NCBI RefSeq assembly: GCF_014646115.1
Contig: NZ_BMMV01000014.1
Span: 151,957 to 215,956 of the forward strand
Origin: Streptomyces camponoticapitis
GTDB taxonomy: Bacteria; Actinomycetota; Actinomycetes; Streptomycetales; Streptomycetaceae
Direction: 5' to 3'
Length of the DNA: 64,000 nt
The notes below the pieces were generated by a model that saw nothing but the letters and a program-made list of their open reading frames with translations, ran no database searches and was not told the DNA's origin. Positions 16,639-25,400 of this stretch are shown one piece after another. Position 1 is the stretch's first letter, and every line of letters starts with the position of its first letter. The position numbers and the translations under genes are program-made.

Positions 16639-17652
16639 TTACGACGAGGGCCCTGTCGCCAACTCCGTTATGAGTGTGGCAATCCGGGCACAGGACTCGA
16701 TCATCGTCGCCTCCACCTCGTCCAGGTCACGGCCCTGCTCGGCCGACTTGGCGACGGCCAGGGCGGCGGTCTGGACGGTGAGGACGCGGGCGGGGATGTC
16801 CAGCCGGGGCCAGGGGTCGCCGTCGGGCGGTACGGCGGAACCGCCCGCCGACCGGTAGGCGCCGAGGAAGCGCTGCCACTCGTCGGGGGCCAGCAGTCCG
16901 GCGGCGTACCAGGCGGCTGGGCGGGCCAAGTCCCAGGCGGCGTCGCCGAGTCCGAGGTCGTCCACGTCGATCAGCAGCCAGGGGCCGTCCGGTACGGGGT
17001 GCCGTACGAGCTGGCCGAGATGCAGGTCCCCGTGGCAGAGCGAGCCGCCCTCGGGGGCGGGCGCCTCGCCCCTGGCCCAGGCGGGCAGCCCCGCCCAGGC
17101 GCGCTCCACGTCCGCCCCGGCCGGGTGGCGTCCGGCGGCCCGCATCCGGGAGAGTGCCTGGGCGGCCTTGAGGGGGCCGCGCGTCGGCGGGACGGCCAAC
17201 GGGGCGAGGGCGGCGGGCGGTACCGCGTGCAGCCGGGCCAGCAGCGTCGCCGCCTCCTCCCAGGGCGCTTCGTCGGGGCGGTCGGGGTCGACGGGGACGC
17301 CGTAGGGCCAGGCGGTGACGGGACGGCCCGAGACCTGCGGGGTGGGCACCGGGAGCGGAGGCAGCAGGATGCCGGTGAGCAGCGGGTGGGCGGCGACGGC
17401 GAGCCGGGCGCGGTGTCCCGCCGGGTCGGTGGCGGGCGCGTGCGCCTTGGCGACGGCGGACTCGTGCCGTACGACCGTGGCATCCGGCCGGTCGGCCAGT
17501 ACGGTCTCGTCGCGTCCGCAGGCGTCGCAGAGCACCGGGGGTGCCACGGGCGGGTGGCCGGCGCCCGGGTGGGCGGCGTGACGGGCGGCGGCGGTGAGCG
17601 CGCGGACGACGGAGGGGCCCGTACCCGAGGTGCCGGTCGCGGATGTGGTCAC
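16639..17652 (-). CDS. Aminoglycoside phosphotransferase (APH) family kinase-like protein
   Basis: 337 residues. The catalytic loop LCHGDLHLGQLV and the magnesium-binding LIDVDDLGLGDAAWDLA are typical of the APH/choline kinase fold. A CDAC motif near the N terminus (VLCDACGRDETVLAD) is an unusual small Cys pair in that position. Members phosphorylate small molecules such as aminoglycosides, choline or homoserine; nothing here indicates resistance. Start is GTG at 17652, chosen for the gggggac ribosome binding site and because the longer frame upstream is Arg/Pro-rich and non-coding in look. Confidence 0.8.
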   Translation of the reverse strand: MTTSATGTSGTGPSVVRALTAAARHAAHPGAGHPPVAPPVLCDACGRDETVLADRPDATVVRHESAVAKAHAPATDPAGHRARLAVAAHPLLTGILLPPLPVPTPQVSGRPVTAWPYGVPVDPDRPDEAPWEEAATLLARLHAVPPAALAPLAVPPTRGPLKAAQALSRMRAAGRHPAGADVERAWAGLPAWARGEAPAPEGGSLCHGDLHLGQLVRHPVPDGPWLLIDVDDLGLGDAAWDLARPAAWYAAGLLAPDEWQRFLGAYRSAGGSAVPPDGDPWPRLDIPARVLTVQTAALAVAKSAEQGRDLDEVEATMIESCARIATLITELATGPSS

Positions 17653-17871
17653 GGTGGTGTCCCCCGAAGCGATGTGTTTCAGCCGGGAGCTTACGCCGGG
17701 CGCCGTCGAAGGGGCGTCCCAGCGGGATCCGGAACGGGTCCGGACAGCGCGATGGCCGGTCAGCTCCCCAGCTGACCGGCCAAACGCTGCCGTCCGCCGC
17801 ACCCCCGTCCCCACGGGGTTGTTGGCCGGATGTCTACGATTCGGGCCGCTCTCCCGAACCTGGGGCGCCGC

Positions 17872-18078
17872 TCAGCGCCCCAGCATCACGCCCACGGACG
17901 ACGCTTGTGTGACCACTGCGTCCCAGCCGCCGAAGACGACGACCAGCAGGGCCGCGAGAGGGAGGACCATGGCCGTGGCCACCAGGGGGTGGCGCGGACC
18001 GGAACTCCGCCCGCCGAACGCGTCGAATGCTCTGCGTCCCTGCGTGCGGATCATCGCTCGCGATGCCGTGTCGGCCAT
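17872..18078 (-). CDS. Small single-pass membrane protein (68 aa)
   Basis: A charged N-terminal half (MADTASRAMIRTQGRRAFDAF) is followed by one hydrophobic helix (VATAMVLPLAALLVVVFG) and a short Gly/Ser/Val tail. The ATG at 18078 has a gggagaagg ribosome binding site. No known family recognised; small actinobacterial membrane proteins of this shape are usually hypothetical. The next minus-strand gene upstream starts at 18525, with about 190 bp between, enough for its own promoter. Confidence 0.65.
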   Translation of the reverse strand: MADTASRAMIRTQGRRAFDAFGGRSSGPRHPLVATAMVLPLAALLVVVFGGWDAVVTQASSVGVMLGR

Positions 18079-18267
18079 GGTCCTTCTCCCGTCGTGTTCT
18101 GGCAGCGGCGAGTGTCTGACCTCGGGGGACGAGTGCTGCACCCGCCGCTTGAGAACAACATTAGGCAAGCGCCGTACCTGGGTCGTCATGCCCGCGTACC
18201 GATTGCCGGGCCTCCCGGAGGATGACCGGTACCCCCGCCGCGTACTCCCCTGGGTGGAGAGGGCGGC

Positions 18268-18525
18268 CTAGGCCTTGGGGTCTTCCCCGAGGGGACGCTC
18301 CGAGAGGTCCTCCCTGGGGACCGGCTGCTCCACCAGAGCGAGCACGCGCGTGGCCATGAATCGCGCCGTGCGCACCACCGAGCCGTTGCGGGTGACTTCA
18401 CTCACTTCCACCACTCCTCGACGCACCGCCGTCTCCACCCGGCGGCCTGCCCGACTTGCCACGACTTCGTAGGTACGCGTCGTGTCACCCGCGTCCACCA
18501 CTATCTCCACGCGGTCACCCTTCAT
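18268..18525 (-). CDS. Small conserved hypothetical protein (85 aa)
   Basis: Starts MKGDRVEIVVDAG and is predicted mostly beta in the first half (RVEIVVDAGDTTRTYEVVAS), then a basic stretch (RAGRRVETAVRRGVVEVSEV) and an acidic C terminus. It looks like a small RNA- or DNA-associated beta protein, but no named domain is evident. The ATG at 18525 has a strong aagggggat ribosome binding site. It is divergent from the Ser/Thr kinase gene across ~205 bp. I recall close relatives in other streptomycetes, always unannotated. Confidence 0.7.
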   Translation of the reverse strand: MKGDRVEIVVDAGDTTRTYEVVASRAGRRVETAVRRGVVEVSEVTRNGSVVRTARFMATRVLALVEQPVPREDLSERPLGEDPKA

Positions 18526-18730
18526 TGATCCAATCCCCCTTCTGCGACCGACCTTTGAGATCTCGCACGGGCCCGACAACCTTGGATCCACGGTCCCCTG
18601 ACCACCTTTCAAGTTTCTCACCCAGCACTGACAATCGATCCGTCCGTGAGGGCGCGGCCTATGAGCGCCCCGGGGCGCGGGTACGTAAGCTGTGCCACGT
18701 CACACGGACGACCGGGCAGCGGGGATGGAC

Positions 18731-20002
18731 ATGGCGATGATGCGGCTCCGGCGCGAGGACCCGCGTGTCGTCGGTTCGTTCAGGCTTCACCGGAGGCTGG
18801 GCCAGGGCGGCATGGGCGTGGTCTATCTGGGTTCGGACCGGCGCGGGCAGCGGGTCGCGCTGAAGGTGATCAGGCCCGATCTCGCCGAGGACCAGGAGTT
18901 CCGCTCGCGGTTCGCCCGCGAGGTCTCGGCCGCCCGACGGATCCGCGGGGGCTGCACGGCCCGGCTGGTGGCCGCCGATCTCGACGCGGACCGGCCGTGG
19001 TTCGCCACCCAGTACGTTCCAGGGCCCTCCCTGCACGACAAGGTGGCCGAGGACGGGCCGCTGTCCGCCGCCGAGGTCGCCTCCGTCGGAGCCGCGCTCT
19101 CCGAGGGGCTGCTGGCCGTGCACGAGGCGGGGGTCGTCCACCGGGACCTGAAGCCTTCGAACATCCTGCTCTCCCCCAAGGGCCCGCGCATCATCGACTT
19201 CGGGATCGCCTGGGCGACGGGGGCGAGCACGCTCACGCACGTCGGTACGGCGGTGGGATCGCCCGGCTTCCTGGCGCCCGAGCAGGTGCGTGGCGCGGCC
19301 GTCACCCCGTCGACCGACGTCTTCGCGCTGGGCGCGACGCTGGCCTATGCCGCGACGGCCGACTCGCCCTTCGGGCACGGCAGTTCGGAGGTCATGCTCT
19401 ACCGGGTGGTGCACGAGGAGGCGCAGCTGTACGGGGTGCCTGACGCGCTGGCGCCGCTGGTGCGGGCCTGTCTGGCGAAGGACCCCGAGGAGCGGCCGAC
19501 CACGCTCCAGCTGTCGATGCGGCTCAAGGAGATCGCGGCGCGGGAGGCGCAGGGGCTGCCGGACGGACGGCCGCCCGTACAGCGGGAACGGAACGGGCAC
19601 GACGTGGCGACGGGCCGGATCCCGGAGCGTACGGCGCGGATGCCGCAGCGGACCGAGCGGGCGGAGCGCTCCGAGCGTTCGGAGCGGGCCGAGCGGCAGG
19701 ACCGTACGGACCGGTCCACCCAGGGCCGTACGGCGAGCGGGCAGGACCCCCGTCCGCACGGGAGCCGTGGTTCGGCGCCGCGCACGGGCGGCGGGCGCCC
19801 GCCGAGGCCCCGTGAGGGCTCGCCCCGTACCGGCTCACGTACCGGCGGCCGGCCCGGCTCCAGGCCCGGAGCGCGTACGACATCGGGCGGGCGGAGCGGG
19901 CGCAGACCGGCCAATCCGCGGCTGCTGCGTCAGCGGCTGATCGTCTTCGTCGTGGTGACGCTGATCGTCGCCCTGGGGATCGCTGCCGCGCAGCAGTTGT
20001 AA
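18731..20002 (+). CDS. Membrane-anchored Ser/Thr protein kinase (PknB/Hanks type)
   Basis: 423 residues. The kinase domain (about 14-270) has the P-loop GQGGMG at 24-29, Lys45 in ALKV, catalytic HRDLKPSN at 137-144, DFG at 156-158 and the GSPGFLAPEQ activation segment. Then comes a ~110-residue disordered stretch of Arg/Glu/Ser/Gly/Pro (runs of ERSERAER type), and a single transmembrane helix at the extreme C terminus with almost no residues after it. So the kinase faces the cytoplasm and there is no extracellular sensor (no PASTA). ATGs at 18725, 18731 and 18737 are candidates; spacing from the gggga motif favours 18731. Confidence 0.88.
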   Translation: MAMMRLRREDPRVVGSFRLHRRLGQGGMGVVYLGSDRRGQRVALKVIRPDLAEDQEFRSRFAREVSAARRIRGGCTARLVAADLDADRPWFATQYVPGPSLHDKVAEDGPLSAAEVASVGAALSEGLLAVHEAGVVHRDLKPSNILLSPKGPRIIDFGIAWATGASTLTHVGTAVGSPGFLAPEQVRGAAVTPSTDVFALGATLAYAATADSPFGHGSSEVMLYRVVHEEAQLYGVPDALAPLVRACLAKDPEERPTTLQLSMRLKEIAAREAQGLPDGRPPVQRERNGHDVATGRIPERTARMPQRTERAERSERSERAERQDRTDRSTQGRTASGQDPRPHGSRGSAPRTGGGRPPRPREGSPRTGSRTGGRPGSRPGARTTSGGRSGRRPANPRLLRQRLIVFVVVTLIVALGIAAAQQL

Positions 20003-20022
20003 GAAGGGCGCCTCGGACCGGA

Positions 20023-20844
20023 TCAGCCTCGGGGACGCGTCATGTAGAAGGCGACGGCCGAGGTGGCGGCGACGTTGAGGGAGTCCACCCCGGCGTCCAT
20101 CGGGATGCTCACCCGCAGGTCGGCCGCGGCGAGGGCGCCGGCCGTCAGTCCGTCGCCCTCCGTACCGAAGAGGAGCGCCAGCCTGTCGTCGCGCCGCTCC
20201 GCCAGTTCGTCGAGGGTGATCGACCTGTCGTCCAGACAGAGCGCCGCGGTGACGAATCCGGCCTCGCGCAGAAGCTCGGCGTCCTTCGGCCAGGATTCCA
20301 GCCGGGTCCAGGGGACCTGGAGGACGGCGCCCATGGAGACCTTCACGGACCGGCGGTAGAGCGGGTCGGCGCAGCGTGGGGTGAGCAGGACCGCGTCGAC
20401 GCCGAGCGCCGCGGCGTTGCGGAAGGCGGCGCCGAGGTTGGCATGGTCGACCATGTCCTCGAAGACGACGGCGCGGCGTGCCGTGCGCAGCAGATCGGCG
20501 GGCGGCGGCAGGGGCTTGCGGTGCATGGAGGCGAGCGCGCCTCGGTGGACGTGGTAGCCGGTGACGCGTTCGGCGAGGTCGGGGGCGACCTCGTAGACGG
20601 GCGCGGCGGTCCGGTCGATGACATCGGCCATGACGTGGGTCCACTTGGCCGTCAGGAGCATGGACCGCATCTCGTAACCGGCTGCCACGGCGCGGCGGAT
20701 GACCTTCTCGCCCTCGGCGATGAACAGGCCCTCGGCGGGCTCGCGGCGGCGGCGGAGCTCGACGTCCGTGAGGCCGGTGTAGTCGGCGAGGCGGGGGTCG
20801 GCCGAGCCGTCGGGGGTCGCTTCGACGGTGACGATCTCAGCCAC
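20023..20844 (-). CDS. SpoU/TrmH-family RNA 2'-O-methyltransferase
   Basis: 273 residues. An N-terminal substrate-binding domain (about 30-95) precedes the SPOUT catalytic domain, whose deep-trefoil-knot motifs are visible: FEDMVDHANLGAAFRNAAALG, LLFGTEGDGL and SIPMDAGVDSLNVAATSAVAFY. Proteins like this methylate ribose 2'-OH in rRNA or tRNA using SAM. The GTG start overlaps the stop of the upstream siroheme synthase gene by 8 bp, so it is probably translationally coupled to it. The specific rRNA or tRNA site is unknown. Confidence 0.9.
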   Translation of the reverse strand: MAEIVTVEATPDGSADPRLADYTGLTDVELRRRREPAEGLFIAEGEKVIRRAVAAGYEMRSMLLTAKWTHVMADVIDRTAAPVYEVAPDLAERVTGYHVHRGALASMHRKPLPPPADLLRTARRAVVFEDMVDHANLGAAFRNAAALGVDAVLLTPRCADPLYRRSVKVSMGAVLQVPWTRLESWPKDAELLREAGFVTAALCLDDRSITLDELAERRDDRLALLFGTEGDGLTAGALAAADLRVSIPMDAGVDSLNVAATSAVAFYMTRPRG

Positions 20845-22084
20845 GGCCGGCCTCGCCGCCGCCTCCGGTGCCGCCTCCCGTGCCGACCGAGACCACGTCG
20901 CCGATGACGATGACGGCCGGGGGCCGTACGTCCTCCGTACGGACGGCTTCGGCGGTCGTTCCCAGTGTCGCGTCGACGCGGCGCTGGGTCGCGGTGGTGC
21001 CTTCCTGGATCAGCGCCACGGGGGTGGCGGGCGGCCTGCCGTGGGCGATCAAGGTCTGGGCGATGGCGCCGATCTTGTCGACGGCCATCAGCAGGACGAG
21101 CGTGCCGCGCAGCCGGGCGAGCGCGGGCCAGTCGACCAGGGAGCGCGGGTCGTCGGGGGCGACATGGCCGCTGACGACCGTGAACTCGTGCGCCACGCCC
21201 CGGTGGGTGACGGGGATGCCGGCCGCGCCGGGGACGCTGATGGAGCTGGAGATGCCGGGGACGACGGTGCAGGCGATACCCGCCTCGGCGAGCGCCTGGG
21301 CCTCCTCCATGCCGCGGCCGAAGACGAAGGGGTCGCCGCCCTTGAGCCGTACGACGGCCTTGCCCGCCTTGGCGTGCTCGATCAGCGCGTTGTTGATCGC
21401 CTCCTGGGCCATGTAGCGGCCGTACGGGATCTTCGCGGCGTCGATCACCTCGACGTGCGGCGGGAGTTCGTCCAGGAGGTCGCGCGGGCCGAGGCGGTCG
21501 GCGATGACGACGTCGGCCTCGGCGAGGAGGCGCCGGCCGCGGACGGTGATCAGCTCGGGGTCGCCGGGGCCGCCGCCGACGAGAGCGACGCCGGGGGTCC
21601 TGGTGCGGTGGCGCGGGGCGACGAGGGTGCCGTCGCGCAGGCCCTCGACGATGGCGTCACGCACGCCGGCCGAGCGCCGGGGGTCGCGTCCGGTGAGGAC
21701 GGCGACGGTGACGCCCTCGCTGCGGCCGGTGGCCGGGGTCCAGGCGGTGGCGGCCCCGGCGTCGTCGCTCCGTACGCACCAGGTCCTGTTCCGCTCGGCC
21801 TCGGCGGAGGCGCGGGTGTTGGCCTCGGTGTCGCTGGAGGCGACCAGGACGTACCAGGCGTCGGCGAGGTCGCCCTCGGCGTACGGGCGGCGTTCCCAGC
21901 GCAGTTCGCCGGTGTCGGCCATGGCTTCCACGGAGGGCGTCGCGGTCGGCGAGACGAGCAGGATGTCGGCGCCGGTCGCGATGAGGGCCGGCAGCCGGCG
22001 CTGGGCGACCTGTCCGCCCCCGATGACGACGACGCGCCGCCCTGCCAGACGGAGTCCGACGGGGTAGGCGGGATGCTCGGCCAT
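20837..22084 (-). CDS. cobA: Siroheme synthase-like fusion: precorrin-2 dehydrogenase + uroporphyrinogen-III C-methyltransferase
   Basis: 415 residues. The N-terminal third is a precorrin-2 dehydrogenase-like Rossmann fold (VVIGGGQVAQRRLPALIATGA); the C-terminal two-thirds is a SUMT domain (VGGGPGDPELITVRG, ADRLGPRDLL, VRLKGGDPFVFGRGMEE). It makes precorrin-2 from uroporphyrinogen III with SAM and oxidises it toward sirohydrochlorin, feeding siroheme and corrinoid synthesis. It lacks the middle cobalt/iron chelatase-type helical domain of full CysG, so a separate chelatase is likely. The symbol could equally be cysG. The downstream RNA methyltransferase overlaps it. Confidence 0.9.
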   Translation of the reverse strand: MAEHPAYPVGLRLAGRRVVVIGGGQVAQRRLPALIATGADILLVSPTATPSVEAMADTGELRWERRPYAEGDLADAWYVLVASSDTEANTRASAEAERNRTWCVRSDDAGAATAWTPATGRSEGVTVAVLTGRDPRRSAGVRDAIVEGLRDGTLVAPRHRTRTPGVALVGGGPGDPELITVRGRRLLAEADVVIADRLGPRDLLDELPPHVEVIDAAKIPYGRYMAQEAINNALIEHAKAGKAVVRLKGGDPFVFGRGMEEAQALAEAGIACTVVPGISSSISVPGAAGIPVTHRGVAHEFTVVSGHVAPDDPRSLVDWPALARLRGTLVLLMAVDKIGAIAQTLIAHGRPPATPVALIQEGTTATQRRVDATLGTTAEAVRTEDVRPPAVIVIGDVVSVGTGGGTGGGGEAGRG

Positions 22085-22199
22085 GGCGGTACGGGCTCCT
22101 CTGGGGACGGTGCGGGGTGGGGACTCGGGGCGGTGAAGGTGCTGGTGGGACGCGGTTCCAGCTTAGTGGGGCCGGGGATTGCCCCGGTCGGGCGGTGAT

Positions 22200-22401
22200 C
22201 AGGGGTGGCGGGGCGGCCCGTACGGGGTCCGGGCGCGAGCGGAGCGGCCCCGCTCCCGTGCGCGGGCGGCGGGAGCCGCTCCCCCCACCCGCCCCTTCCC
22301 GGGACCGGAGCTCGGCCCCGGGCCCGGTACGGCCTTCGGCCGTACCCTCACACGCCGGACGGGCTGATTTCCGGGGCTCCGCCCCGGGCCCGCCCGTCCC
22401 G
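22200..22401. repeat. GC-rich intergenic repeat cluster
   Basis: A gene-free gap of ~317 bp before the bluB-cobT stop. It contains overlapping inverted arms: gcccggtacggc/gccgtacc near 22323-22350, and cctcacacgccggacgggct followed by a truncated copy of itself plus ggggctccgccccggg. The segment cctca(c)acgccggacgggctga resembles a repeat I know from intergenic regions of many Streptomyces chromosomes, here in degraded form. No coding capacity seen. Confidence 0.45.
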
Positions 22402-25400
22402 CTACTTCTCCGTCACTCCCGCCGAGTCGAACGTGGCCACCTCGTGCATGGCGCGTGCCGCGCTCTGGACCACCGGGAGCGCCAGCAGGGCGCCCGTGCC
22501 CTCGCCAAGGCGGAGGTCGAGGTCGACCAGGGGGCGCAGGCCCAGCTTGTTGAGCGCCGCGACATGGCCCGGTTCGGCGCTGCGGTGGCCCGCGATACAG
22601 GCTGCCAGCGCCTCCGGGGCGATGGCGCGCGCGACGAGGGCGGCGGCCCCCGCGCTCACCCCATCGAGGATGACCGGCGTACGCAGTGACGCGCCGCCGA
22701 GCAGGAAACCGACGAGCGCCGCCTGCTCCAGGCCGCCGAAGGCCGCGAGGACTCCGATGGGGTCGGCGGGGTCGGGGCGGTGGAGTTCGAGACCGCGCCG
22801 GACGACGTCGATCTTGCGCGCGTGCATCTCGTCGTTGATGCCCGTGCCGCGTCCGGTGACCTCGGACGGGTCCAGGTCCGTGTAGACCGAGATCAGCGCG
22901 GCGCAGGCGGTGGTGTTCGCGATGCCCATCTCGCCGGTGAGCAGGCCCTTGTTGCCCGCCGCCACCAGATCGCGGGCGGTCTCGATGCCCACGTCGATCG
23001 CGGCCAGCACCTCTTCGCGGGTCAGCGCGGGCCCGGTGGTGAAGTCGGCGGTGCCCGCGCGGACTTTTCGGGGCAACAGGCCCGGTGTGGCGGGCAGTTC
23101 GCCCGCGACGCCGACGTCGATGACGCAGACCTCGGCACCGACCTGATTGGCGAAGGCGTTGCAGACAGCCCCGCCGCCGAGGAAGTTGGCGACCATCTGC
23201 GCCGTCACCTCCTGGGGCCAGTGGGTGACGCCCTGCGCGTGCACACCGTGGTCACCCGCGAAGACCGCGACGGCCGCGGGCTCCGGGATCGGTGGCGGGC
23301 ACATCCGGGAAAGGCCGCTGAGCTGCGCGGAGATGATCTCCAGCATGCCCAGCGCCCCGGCGGGCTTGGTCATCCGCTTCTGCCGCTCCCACGCCTCGCC
23401 GAGGGCCTTGGCGTCGAGCGGGCGGATACCGGCGATGGTCTCCTTCAGGAGGTCGTGCGGCTCCTCGCCGGGCAGGGCCCGGCGGCCGTACGTCTCCTCG
23501 TGGACGACCCAGGAGAGCGGGCGGCGCTTGGACCAGCCCGCCTGTGTCAGCTCGGGCTCCTCCGGGAACTCGTCGACGTATCCCACGCACAGATACGCCA
23601 CGACGTCCAGGTGCTCGGGGAGACCGAGCGCGCGGACCATCTCGCGCTCGTCGAAGAAGCTGACCCAGCCGACGCCGAGTCCTTCGGCGCGGGCGGCGAG
23701 CCACAGGTTCTCGACGGCGAGGGCCGAGGAGTACGGCGCCATCTGCGGCTGCGTGTGGCGGCCGAGTGTGTGCCGGCCGCCGCGCGTGGGGTCGGCCGTG
23801 ACGACGATGTTCACCGGGGTGTCGAGGATGGCCTCGATCTTCAGTTCCTTGAACTGCTTGGCCCGGCCCTTGGGCAGCGACTTGGCGAACGCGTCGCGCT
23901 GGCGCTGCGCCAGTTCGTGCATGGTCTGGCGGGTCTCGGCGGAACGGATGACGACGAAGTCCCAGGGCTGCGAGTGGCCGACGCTGGGGGCGGTGTGCGC
24001 GGCTTCCAGGACGCGCAGCAGCACCTCGTGCGGGATCGGGTCGGAGCGGAAGCCGTTGCGGATGTCACGGCGCTCACGCATGACGCGCAGGACGGCCTCG
24101 CGCTCGGCGTCGTCGTAACCGGGCGCGGGAGGTGACGCGTCGTCGGCGACGGCCGGGGACGGGTCGTGCCCGCCGTCGGGGACGGGGGCCGGGGCCGCGA
24201 CGGGGGCGGGGAGGGGCTCGGGCTCGGGCTCCGTCACCGGGACGGGAGCCGCTTCGGCCGCCGGGGCGGGCTCGGGTGTCGGGGCGGGCTCCGGTGTCGG
24301 GGCGGGCTCCGGTGTCGGGGCGGGCTCGGGTGTCGGGGCGGGCTCCGCCACCACCGCGAGCGGTACCGGCTCGGGCTCCGACTCGGGCTCGGGCTCCGGC
24401 TCCGCGAGTACGGGCTCGGGCTGTACGGGCTCCGGCTCGGGCTCGGGCCGCGTTTCGGCGACCGCCGACGGCTCGACCGGATCGACCGGCGCGGGCGTTT
24501 CGGGTGCCGCGCCGGGCAGCGCTATCGGCTCGCGCTTCTCCTCGGCTTCGACCGGCTCGACGACCGGGGCCTCCTCCACCACCGTGTCGGGTACGGGAGC
24601 AGGGACGGGCTCTTCGACCACCGGGACTTCGGCGACCGGCTCGGGCGCCGGCTCGGGCTGGAGCGAAGGCTCGGGCTCGGGTTCCGGGGCCGGCTCGGGC
24701 TTCTCGGCCACCGGCTCCGGCACGGCTTCCGGCACCGGCACCGGCACCGGCGACGGCTCCGGAACCGCGACCCGCACCGGCTCTTGGACGGGCTCGCGGG
24801 CGAACTCCGGCCCGAAATCGGGCACGACCGTTTCTGCGGCAGACTCGGGAACGGCTTCGTCGGCCACCACCCGCGGTTCGGCGACCGCTTCCGCGACCGC
24901 GACCGCGGCCTCCGCCACCGGCGTCTCGGACTGCGGCGGCAGTGACGCCCACGGGTCCGCGCCCTGCGCGGGAATCGCGCCGAGTTGCGGCCCGGGCAGC
25001 GCGCCCGCCTCCTCGCGCGGGATGTCCAGATACTCGGGGCCGGTGGTCGGCGGCCCCTGCGTCCGTACCCGCACCGGGGCGGGCGGCGTACTCCGGGGAC
25101 CGCGGTCGGCGAGCGAACGGACCACCCCACCCGTGGAGTCGGGAATCGGGGGGCCCAGGTGCAGCGGTCGGCGCGCGGGCGGCGGAGTCGGCGTGGACGT
25201 GGCGGTCGCGGCCCGTACGGCCCCTACGTCCACGGAGCCCGAGTCCCGGCCACCGGCCTCATGGGCGCCCGGTTCGGGAGCGGCGGGTGCCGTCGCCCCC
25301 TCGGCCGCCGCGGGCGCGGGGACCTCCGCGGCTTCCTGCGGCGCCTCCCGCACGGCCTCCTGGGCCGGTTCGGGGGCGGGGTGCGCGACGGGGTCCGGAA

